The position numbers and the translations under genes are program-made. From UBA668 sp031413415 (lineage in GTDB: Bacteria > Actinomycetota > Acidimicrobiia > Acidimicrobiales > Ilumatobacteraceae), in contig JANOET010000327.1 in NCBI GenBank assembly GCA_031413415.1, forward strand, positions 1 through 15,106: DNA of 15,106 nt, in the 5' to 3' direction. Shown in pieces: positions 1 to 7,000 of this stretch. The number at the start of each line of letters is the position of its first letter. The first letter of the stretch is position 1. The notes beneath the pieces are model-generated. The model was not told the DNA's origin. It saw only the letters and a list, made by a program, of their open reading frames with translations, and ran no database searches.

Positions 1-23
1 GGCTCTACGCGATCGGCCGGGGT
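1..23 (+). repeat. Left terminal inverted repeat of the ISL3 element
   Basis: Bases 1-23 match the reverse complement of 1357-1379 with two mismatches (positions 3 and 16). Similarity stops at position 24. This is the transposase-binding end of the element. Confidence 0.88.
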
Positions 24-100
24 GCTGACCATCCGCGATGTGGGGTGGGGGCCTCGGTGAACTTGTGACTGTCTAACGGTCCAAGTCCAAGGAGGCCCCC

Positions 101-1375
101 GTGGGGGACGGTAGTGCAGGTGTGGTGTGGTTCTCCATGCCCGGTTTCAGGGTGTTGGGTGTCGATGACTCGGCGGTGGATGTCGTGGTGTCGGTCGAGA
201 CGGCGGTCGATCGGCTGGCTTGTCCGGCGTGTGGGGTGTTCGCCCGGTCGAAGGGTCGCCGGTTGGTGAAGCTGCGCGATGTGCCCTCAGGCGACCGCCC
301 AGTGACGGTGTGCTGGCGCAAACGTGTGGGCGAGTGCGTCGAGCCGGCGTGCGCGATGGTGACTTGGACAGAGCAGCGCCCAGAGTTCGTGTTGCCGGGT
401 CATGTGTTGACGGTGCGGGCGTGTGAATGGGTGACCGGCAGGATCTCAGCGATCGAAGCCACTCCGGCGTCGATGGCTCGCGTGTTGGGGGTGACGTGGT
501 CGACGATCTGGGCGGCGGTGATCCGCCATGGTGTCGTTGACAAGTCCCGCACTGCGGTGCAGGTCGGGTTCGACGAGACGGTGATGTCACCGGCCCGGCA
601 CGGTCGGCGACGACGGTTCGTCACGACCGCAGTCGATCTCGCCGGCGGAGGGATCATCGATGTGTTCGACGGCCGCGCCGCCGGTGACGTGCACGGATGG
701 CTCGCAACACAGCCCGACGAGTGGATCGCAGCGGTCAGCACCGTGTGCACTGATCTTCATGGGAGTTACCGGTCAGCGATCCGAACCTCGGGCTTGTCGA
801 AGGCGGTGCTGGTGGTCGATCCGTTCCACGTGGTCCGCATCGCGAACGAAGCGGTCACGAAATGCAGAACCCGGGTGCAACATTCGTTGCACGGCCACCG
901 CGGCCGGCGAGGCGATCCGCTCTACGTGAACCGCAAGCTGCTTCTCATGGGCGCCGAGCGACTCGACCAGAACGGGTGGGCTCGCCTCCACGACACCTTC
1001 AATGACGATCTGCTCGAGGTCTGGGCGGGCAAAGAACTGGTCCGTGACATCTACCTCACCAACGACTCCGACGAGGCCACCATCCGGCTCGCCAAGGCGC
1101 TGGAATGGTGCTCCGACGCAGACGCCCCTGACGAACTCGCCTCGCTCGCCAAGACCCTTCGCAAGTGGCACAGCGAAATCCTCACCCACCACTCCAGCGG
1201 CGCGTCGAACGGGCGAGTCGAAGCAGCGAACGTGACCGTCAAGAACGTGAAACGCTCCGGCCGTGGGTTCCGCAACTTCACCAACTACCGCCACCGGATC
1301 TTGCTCGCCAGCCACCACCGACGCGAAGCTCCACACGTCACACGACACCGAGCCCGACCCCGGGCGATCGCGTAG
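101..1375 (+). CDS. ISL3-family DDE transposase
   Basis: This 424-residue transposase would cut and join the ends of the surrounding insertion sequence. The N-terminus carries a Cys4 zinc-finger-like motif (C41/C44 and C79/C84), followed by a probable helix-turn-helix at about residues 116-140. The RNase-H-fold catalytic part shows the ISL3 landmarks: GFDET with D158, CTDLHGSY with D218, VVDPFHVVR at 238-246, and the C-terminal GRVEAANVTVKNVKR block with E374. D158, D218 and E374 are the likely DDE triad. The GTG start at 101 is chosen because AAGGAGG lies at 89-95, 5 nt upstream. No frameshift or stop interrupts it. It is convergent with argG with only 6 bp between stop codons, so transcripts may run into argG in antisense. 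Confidence 0.93.
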   Translation: MGDGSAGVVWFSMPGFRVLGVDDSAVDVVVSVETAVDRLACPACGVFARSKGRRLVKLRDVPSGDRPVTVCWRKRVGECVEPACAMVTWTEQRPEFVLPGHVLTVRACEWVTGRISAIEATPASMARVLGVTWSTIWAAVIRHGVVDKSRTAVQVGFDETVMSPARHGRRRRFVTTAVDLAGGGIIDVFDGRAAGDVHGWLATQPDEWIAAVSTVCTDLHGSYRSAIRTSGLSKAVLVVDPFHVVRIANEAVTKCRTRVQHSLHGHRGRRGDPLYVNRKLLLMGAERLDQNGWARLHDTFNDDLLEVWAGKELVRDIYLTNDSDEATIRLAKALEWCSDADAPDELASLAKTLRKWHSEILTHHSSGASNGRVEAANVTVKNVKRSGRGFRNFTNYRHRILLASHHRREAPHVTRHRARPRAIA

Positions 1376-1379
1376 ACCC
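1357..1379 (-). repeat. Right terminal inverted repeat of the ISL3 element
   Basis: This is the inverted partner of bases 1-23. The transposase stop codon TAG (1373-1375) lies inside the repeat, so the last codons of the transposase and the element end are the same DNA. The first base outside the element is 1380. Confidence 0.88.
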
Positions 1380-1381
1380 TC

Positions 1382-2731
1382 TTAAGTTCCTGGTGCAGGC
1401 ACCGAGTCGGTGCCGCCCTCGAGCGCGATCAGACCGCCGCTACCAAGGGTGCCGGCGTTGCGGTACACGTCGAGCTTGGCACGGCTGTCGTCGATGTCGA
1501 GGTTGCGCATCGTGAGCTGACCGATGCGGTCGAGCGGACCGAACGCAGCGTCGTCGACCTTCTCCATGCTCAATCGCTCGGGCGAGTAGGTGAGGTGAGG
1601 TCCGGTGGTGTCGAGCACCGTGTAGTCGTCGCCGCGACGCAGACGCAGGGTGACCTCACCGGTGATCGCTGCGCCAACCCAACGCAGCAGCGGCTCGCGC
1701 AGCATCAGGCTCTGCGGGTCGAACCAGCGGCCCTCGTACAGCAGGCGTCCGAGGCGGCGGCCCATGGTGCGGTAGTTCTCGATGGTGTTCTCGTTGTGGA
1801 TGGCCGTGACGAGTCGCTCGTAGGCGACGTGCAGCAACGCCAGGCCGGGGCCCTCGTAGATGCCGCGGCTCTTGGCCTCGATGATGCGGTTCTCGATCTG
1901 GTCGCACATGCCCAGGCCGTGACGGCCGCCGATCTCGTTGGCCTTCATCACCAGGGCCACCCTGTCGGGGAACTCTTCGCCGTTGATGGCGACCGGCCAG
2001 CCCTCATGGAACTTCACCGTGACGGTCTCGGCCTCGATGGCGACGTCGTCGCGGTAGAACGCCACACCCATGATCGGATCGACGATCTCCATGCTGGTAC
2101 CGAGCTCCTCGAGCAGCTTCGCCTCGTGGGTGGCACCCCAGATGTTGGCATCGGTGCTGTACGCCTTCTCCTTGCTCGCCCGGTACGGCAGGTCGCGCTC
2201 GGTGAGGAACTCGCTCATCTCGGCGCGGCCGCCGAGTTCGGTGACGAAGTCGTGGTCGAGCCACGGCTTGTAGATGCGCAGGTTCGGGTTGACGAGCAGG
2301 CCGTAGCGGTAGAACCGCTCGATGTCGTTGCCCTTGTACGTGCTGCCATCGCCCCAGATGTCGACGCCGTCGTCATGCATGGCCCGCACCAGCAGCGTGC
2401 CGGTGACCGCGCGGCCGAGCGGGGTGGTGTTGAAGTACGTCTTTCCGGCAGTGGTGATGTGGAAGGCGCCGCACTGCAGTGCCACCAGGCCCTCGTGCAC
2501 CAGTTCCGTCCGGCAGTCGACGAGACGAGCGTGCTCCGCCCCGTACTGCACGGCGCGTCCCGGGACGCCGGGAAGGTCGTCCTCGTCCTGCTGGCCGAGA
2601 TCGGCGGTGTAGCAATAGGGGTGGGCCCCCTTCTCGCGCATCCAGGCGACCGCGGCGGACGTGTCGAGTCCTCCACTGAACGCGATCCCGACCCGTTCAC
2701 CGACGGGGAGCGACGTCAAAACCTTCGACAT
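1382..2731 (-). CDS. argG: Argininosuccinate synthase
   Basis: ArgG joins citrulline and aspartate with ATP to make argininosuccinate, the penultimate step of arginine synthesis, in the cytoplasm. The 449-residue product closely matches the long E. coli-type ArgG (about 447 residues). Visible landmarks are the PP-loop SGGLDTS at 19-25, YFNTTPLGRAVTGT at 99-112, GDGSTYKGND at 127-136, and the later IGGRHGLGM and DQIENRIIEAKSRGIYE blocks. ATG at 2729-2731 starts the protein at the expected place; no Shine-Dalgarno is visible but TAGCGT lies 9 nt upstream, suggesting leaderless transcription. A membrane-protein gene ends 12 bp upstream on the same strand. No argH or other arginine gene is in the window. 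The stop codon is 2 bp from the insertion-sequence end, yet the protein appears full length. Confidence 0.97.
   Translation of the reverse strand: MSKVLTSLPVGERVGIAFSGGLDTSAAVAWMREKGAHPYCYTADLGQQDEDDLPGVPGRAVQYGAEHARLVDCRTELVHEGLVALQCGAFHITTAGKTYFNTTPLGRAVTGTLLVRAMHDDGVDIWGDGSTYKGNDIERFYRYGLLVNPNLRIYKPWLDHDFVTELGGRAEMSEFLTERDLPYRASKEKAYSTDANIWGATHEAKLLEELGTSMEIVDPIMGVAFYRDDVAIEAETVTVKFHEGWPVAINGEEFPDRVALVMKANEIGGRHGLGMCDQIENRIIEAKSRGIYEGPGLALLHVAYERLVTAIHNENTIENYRTMGRRLGRLLYEGRWFDPQSLMLREPLLRWVGAAITGEVTLRLRRGDDYTVLDTTGPHLTYSPERLSMEKVDDAAFGPLDRIGQLTMRNLDIDDSRAKLDVYRNAGTLGSGGLIALEGGTDSVPAPGT
1398..1414. terminator. Possible hairpin at the transposase/argG convergence
   Basis: A 7-bp perfect GC-rich stem (GGCACCG / CGGTGCC) with an AGT loop lies 22 bp after the transposase stop and inside the last codons of argG. 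It could slow or end plus-strand transcripts leaving the insertion sequence. There is no T-run on either side, so a classical intrinsic terminator is not supported, and it may simply be coding sequence. Confidence 0.25.
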
Positions 2732-2740
2732 AGGTCGTTG

Positions 2741-2746
2741 ACGCTA
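2741..2746 (-). promoter_or_regulatory. Candidate leaderless -10 element of argG
   Basis: On the minus strand TAGCGT fits TANNNT and ends 9 nt before the argG ATG, so transcription could start at or near the start codon. It overlaps the stop codon of the upstream membrane-protein gene. No convincing -35 hexamer is visible. argG could equally be read from the promoter of the upstream gene. Confidence 0.4.
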
Positions 2747-3214
2747 TCGACTGGTGCGGTACATCCCGGCGAGTGACGCGACCGAAACCAGCAGGCCACC
2801 GGCCGCAAGTGCGAGCTCGATGGCGAAATAGCGGGCGGGCCCGCCGACGTCGCCCCAGGCGACGAGCGCGGTGGCGAGTGCACCCGCCATGCCCCAGAAC
2901 GGCAGCCATCGGCGACGCATCAGCGCCATGACGGTGAGGCCGATGGGCGACACGAACGGGAGGAGGCTGATGAAGATGACGCGTGGGGCGGTCTCTGGCC
3001 CGAGCCACCACGTGGCCATTCCGGTGACGCGCGAGCTGTACCAGATGCCGGCGAAACCAGCCGCGACGAGCATCCATCCCAGCCAGAACGCGGTGCTCCA
3101 GTTCGGCGTGAGGTGGCCGGGAAGCATGGGCCGCCGCGGACGGATGTCGTGGTGGTCCTCGGCGTCGGGCGGCAACGGCAGCGGTGCGGCGAGCGATTCA
3201 GGGGTCGGCTCCAT
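2744..3214 (-). CDS. Small four-helix membrane protein of unknown function
   Basis: I do not recognise a family. From the ATG at 3214 the product is 156 residues: a Pro/acidic, probably cytoplasmic N-terminus (1-35), then four hydrophobic segments at about 40-60, 78-99, 103-121 and 129-151, and a short basic tail ending RTSR. The frame stays open upstream to 3310, but that extension would cross the divergent glycosyltransferase start at 3279 and has no ribosome site. The start at 3214 has TACCCT 9 nt upstream. The alternative ATG at 3235 cannot be excluded. The gene ends 12 bp before argG on the same strand, so the two may be co-transcribed. No catalytic motif is visible. Confidence 0.7.
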   Translation of the reverse strand: MEPTPESLAAPLPLPPDAEDHHDIRPRRPMLPGHLTPNWSTAFWLGWMLVAAGFAGIWYSSRVTGMATWWLGPETAPRVIFISLLPFVSPIGLTVMALMRRRWLPFWGMAGALATALVAWGDVGGPARYFAIELALAAGGLLVSVASLAGMYRTSR

Positions 3215-3223
3215 GTCGGCGCG

Positions 3224-3229
3224 AGGGTA
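3224..3229 (-). promoter_or_regulatory. Candidate leaderless -10 element of the membrane-protein gene
   Basis: TACCCT on the minus strand ends 9 nt before the ATG at 3214. It is the partner of the identical hexamer at 3266-3271 facing the other way, so the 64-bp gap would hold two back-to-back leaderless promoters. No clear -35 element is seen. Confidence 0.35.
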
Positions 3230-3265
3230 CCCCATCGGTCCGGGGCGACCCATGTCACCAGGGGC

Positions 3266-3271
3266 TACCCT
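3266..3271 (+). promoter_or_regulatory. Candidate leaderless -10 element of the glycosyltransferase gene
   Basis: TACCCT lies 7 nt upstream of the GTG at 3279, the spacing expected when the transcript begins at the start codon. No Shine-Dalgarno is present before this GTG, which agrees with leaderless initiation. Confidence 0.4.
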
Positions 3272-3278
3272 TCCGCAC

Positions 3279-4037
3279 GTGACGAACGCACCGTTCCAGA
3301 AGCTCAGCATCTTCTTTCCGATGTGGAACGAAGAGGCCTACATCCACCGCGCCGTCGGCTACGCGAAGGTGGAATGCGAACTCTTGGTCGAACGCGGCGA
3401 GATTCTCGACTACGAGATCATCGTCGTCGACGATGCGAGCACCGACAGCACTCCTCGGCTCGCCGACGAATTGGCGGCTGCCGACCCGCACGTGAAGGCG
3501 GTGCACCACCCCGTCAACCGCAAGCTGGGCGGTTCGATGAAGACCGGCTTCGCCTCGGCCACGGGCGACCTGGTGCTGTACACCGACGCGGATCTGCCGT
3601 TCGACATGGCCGAGGTCGCGCATGCCGTGCGCCTGATGCGCTACTACGAGGCCGACATCGTGAGCGCCTACCGGCACGATCGCACTGGCGAAGGCAGTTC
3701 GCGGGCCATCTACACGTTCTTCTACAACCTGATGATCCGTTCGCTGTTCGGTGTGCACATGCGCGACATCAACTTCGCGTTCAAGCTGTGCCGTACTCGC
3801 GTGTTCGACCACATTGAGCTGAAGAGCGAAGGTTCGTTCATCGATGCCGAGTTGATCATCAGTGCGAAGAAGCTCGGTTTCGAGGTCATCCAGTTCGGTG
3901 TCGACTACTTCCCGCGAACCCGCGGCGAGAGCACCCTGGCGTCATTCGGTGTGATCAGGAAGATCGTCGACGAGATGTTCTCGCTCCGCAAGGATCTGAA
4001 GGGCATCACGCCGATCGCTGGCCCCAACGCCAACTGA
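3279..4037 (+). CDS. Family-2 glycosyltransferase, polyprenyl-phosphate mannosyltransferase-like
   Basis: This 252-residue protein has the GT-A fold of family GT2 and resembles dolichol/polyprenyl-phosphate mannose synthases, which move a sugar from a nucleotide donor onto a lipid carrier at the inner membrane face. Visible motifs are the N-terminal FFPMWNEE (12-19), the nucleotide-binding VVDDASTDSTP (49-59), the metal-binding TDADLPFD (102-109, DAD at 103-105), the acceptor-side RDINFAFKLCR (162-172) and the late PRTRGEST (212-219). No transmembrane segment follows the catalytic domain, so it is the soluble DPM1-like type. GTG at 3279 is chosen because conserved sequence begins just after it and the longer open frame (from 2871) would overlap the opposite gene. 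Sugar and acceptor are not determined; other GT2 roles are possible. It converges on the peroxidase gene with 3 bp between. Confidence 0.85.
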   Translation: MTNAPFQKLSIFFPMWNEEAYIHRAVGYAKVECELLVERGEILDYEIIVVDDASTDSTPRLADELAAADPHVKAVHHPVNRKLGGSMKTGFASATGDLVLYTDADLPFDMAEVAHAVRLMRYYEADIVSAYRHDRTGEGSSRAIYTFFYNLMIRSLFGVHMRDINFAFKLCRTRVFDHIELKSEGSFIDAELIISAKKLGFEVIQFGVDYFPRTRGESTLASFGVIRKIVDEMFSLRKDLKGITPIAGPNAN

Positions 4038-4045
4038 CGATCAGT
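4033..4045. other. Small palindrome covering two convergent stop codons
   Basis: ACTGA-CGA-TCAGT is symmetric and contains the TGA of the glycosyltransferase and the TGA (TCA on this strand) of the peroxidase gene. The stem is only 5 bp with no T-run, so it is not a convincing terminator. No other room for a terminator exists between the genes, so their 3' ends probably overlap. Confidence 0.3.
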
Positions 4046-7000
4046 CGTCGCTGACGATGGTGCCGTTGCCGGTGCCGCGGGCGATGGTGAGGCCCACCGG
4101 GCTGCTGAGGCGCACCGTGTAGGTCTCGTTCGTCTCACGCACTCGGTCGCCGACGATCGGCACCCGCACGGTCGCGGTGCGTTGGCCGGCAGCGAACCGA
4201 ACGGTGGTGTTGACGGTCGAGTAGTCGCCGGCGGCGCGAGCCGTACCGTTGACCGTGCGAGCGACGACACTGACGGCGGTGCTGGGAGCACGGGACAGCG
4301 TGATCGTGAACGTGGCGAACCGGAAGCCGCTGTTGCCTTCGGTCTGCGAGACGTTGTTGATGCTCGCGGTCGGCGGGGTGTCGTCGTCGATGATGGTGCC
4401 CATGGCGGACACCTGGCCGACGAGGGTGTTGGTCACGCCGACGATCGAGAACACCACGGTCTCGTTGGCCTCGACGACGGTGTCGCCGATGATCCGGACC
4501 GGCACGACCAGGCTGGTGGTGCCGGCGGGGATGGTGACCGTGCCGGTGGCGGCGGTGCGGTTGGTGGCGGCGAAGTCGACGCTCGGGCTGGCCGTGCCGC
4601 CGGCCGCACGCCAGCTGACGCTGATCGGGTGAACGCTGGGCCGGTCCAGTTGCAGCGTGAAGTTGAGCGGGTTGCGGGCGTTGGTGTTGCCCTCCACCGC
4701 CTGCTGGTCGGGGCCGGCCATCAGGATCGCGACGTCGTCGTCCTCCACGGTGGCGGTGACAGCCGTCGTCGCAGGCCCGGTGGCACCGGTGACGGCGCCG
4801 ATCTCGAGGGAGAAGGTCTCGTCGAACTCGACCGTGTCGTCATCGACGAGGGTCACGACGACCGTGGCCGTTTGCTGGCCGATGTCGAACAGTGCCACGC
4901 CCGTCTCGCCGAGGTAGTCCTCGGTCAGCAATGCCGAACCCGGAAGGAGCGTCCAGTCGACCGCCACCGGGGCGATCGGGGCCTGGTCGAGCGTCAGCTC
5001 GAACGTGACCGTCGAGGCGGGGCCTTCGACCGCGAGCGGTGCGGCGCCGAGGGCGACCGAGGGGAGGTCGTCGTCGGTGATCGTGCCGCTGATGACGATC
5101 GGGTCGGTGAGGGCCATGGTCGAGCCGGTGACGGTGAAGTCGATGCGCTCGTCGCCCTCGACGAGGTCGTCGGCGATCACGTCGACGGTGACGTCGACCG
5201 ACTGTGCACCCTGCGGCACGATGGCGGTGCCGCCGGCGGCGACGAAGTCGGCGCCTTCGGTGGCCGTGGTGCCGACTGCGGTCCAGTCGATGCTGGTGTC
5301 CTGTGTTGCGGGGCGATCGAGCCTGATGGTGGCCGTCAGCGCCGTGAAGCCGCCGCCGGATCCTTCGGTGACCGTCACCGCCGAGAACATGGCTGCCGCG
5401 GCGTACTCGAACAGTCGGGTCTCGGGCAGCGACGTGACGGTCGTGAACTGTGCGTCGAGCGGTGCCGGGTCGATGGCGACGGCGGTGAACTCGTGGATGG
5501 TGTCGACCAGTTCGGTGAGCACCACCGGGATGGTGGCGACGCCGGTGCCGTCGGTGAGGGCGGTGCCGATCGGCAGAGCGTCCATGAAGAAGGTCATCTC
5601 GCTGCCGACGATCGGAGCGCCGTTGCCGTCGAGGAACGTCGCGGACACGGTGATGTCGGTGGTGTCGACCACGGGGGGCACGACGAGCGCGATCGAGCCG
5701 GACGCCGGGATCACGACGTTCGACGTGACGGTCTCGGTGGGCAGGCTCGGCACAGCTTCGGTGGTGCCGAGGAAGTCGAGGAAGCCGTAGATGACTCGAA
5801 TCCGCATGCCCACGTCGGTTGGCCCCACGGTGTAGGTGGGTTCGACAGCGAGGTCCAGCCACACCGGCTCGTTCTGGTTGGTCGGATCGATGGTGACGCC
5901 GTCCCATGCCTGCCACGAGACCGTGGCCAGATCGGGGTCGTAACCGTCGGGGTCGACGACGTCGACGATGACGCTCAGCGTGTCACCGACGACCGGGAAC
6001 GCGGGGTCGATGGCCACGGTGCCCGACGGCGAACTGCCGCCCTGGCCCTGCGGGCTGAGGTCGACGATGCCGTCGGCGAACTGGGCGAACTCGATGTCGA
6101 GGAGAGTGTCGGAGCCTTCGTCGTTGGCGCCGCCGCCGCCGCCCAGGCCACCGCCGCCGTTCACGGGAATGTGGGTGATGACCGTGAGGCCGTCGGGTGT
6201 GGTGCCGAACGCGTACTGGTCCATCGAGTAGCGGTAGATCGCAGTGTCGATGCCGGTGCTGTCGAAGGTGATCTCGCGCCGGATGTCGCACGTGCCCGGG
6301 TCGAGCAGCCCGCCGAGCAGTTCCTGCTGTACGTCGTTGAGCGAGTTGACCACGATCGGCGTGCCGTTCGTGAGCACGCACTCGAGGTGCACTTCGAGGC
6401 TGGCGTCGCCCTCGAGGAAGTCGTTGCCGCCGCCACCTTCGATGGCGTCGGAGCCGCCGGCTCCGAAGACCATGTCGTCGCCGACGAACATGCTCAACGA
6501 ACCCTGGGGCGCGAGCTGCTCGGCGCGCAGCAGGAGGTCTTCGAGGCCGACGATCTTGTCGAGGCTCGCCTGAAGGAGTTCGTGGTTGGCGACCCGGAGG
6601 CGGTCGTCGCCGCGCAGGGTGTCGTCGAAGGCGCTACCGGTGACGCCCTCGACCAAGCTGAAGCGGTCGCGGGGGTTGGCCAGCCCGCCACCGACCAAGG
6701 GCGGCAGGGCGAGGTTGGCGAATGCCTTGGAGCCAGCACGCGAGTAGCTGGCGAAGTCGAAGCCGAGGCCACCGACCACCGTGTCGAGGCCATCGCCAGC
6801 CACCATGATGTCCATGCCACCGTCGGTGTGATAGCGGTCGTCGCCCGCGCCGCCGATCGCGACGTCGTCGTCGCCGACCGACGGCGGGAACTCAGCGAGG
6901 TTGTCGCCCGCGATGAAGTCGCCGCCGAGGCCGCCCTCCAGCCAGTCCTCACCGAAGCCTCCGGTGATGGCGTCGGCCCCGGAGCTGCCGTAGACGAGGT

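Larger units (their letters stand above)
1..1379 (+). mobile_element. Complete ISL3-family insertion sequence
   Basis: The element is bounded by imperfect terminal inverted repeats (1-23 and 1357-1379, 21 of 23 positions matching) and encodes one transposase that fills almost all of it. Both ends start with GG (GGCTCTACGC and, inverted, GGGTCTACGC), as is usual for ISL3 elements, and the 1379-bp length fits that family. ISL3 elements normally make 8-bp target duplications; the right copy would be 1380-1387, which contains the argG stop codon, but the left flank lies outside the window and cannot be compared. The reading frame is intact, so the copy looks young and potentially active. The left end coincides with base 1, which may reflect a contig break at a repeated element. 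Confidence 0.9.

Noticed and set aside
1398..1414. Sixteen bases identical to the terminal hairpin of the S. pyogenes tracrRNA (GGCACCGAGTCGGTGC).
   Set aside because: They lie inside the last codons of argG, and no cas gene, repeat array or other tracrRNA part is in the window, so this is chance similarity of a short GC-rich hairpin.
1595..2776. A 393-codon open frame on the plus strand opposite argG.
   Set aside because: argG is unmistakable on the other strand; the opposite translation shows no recognisable domain and ends beyond the argG start, as expected for a high-GC shadow frame.
2871..3278. An upstream extension of the glycosyltransferase frame.
   Set aside because: It would add 136 residues unlike any GT2 N-terminus, and it overlaps the opposite membrane-protein gene; the conserved part begins right after GTG 3279.
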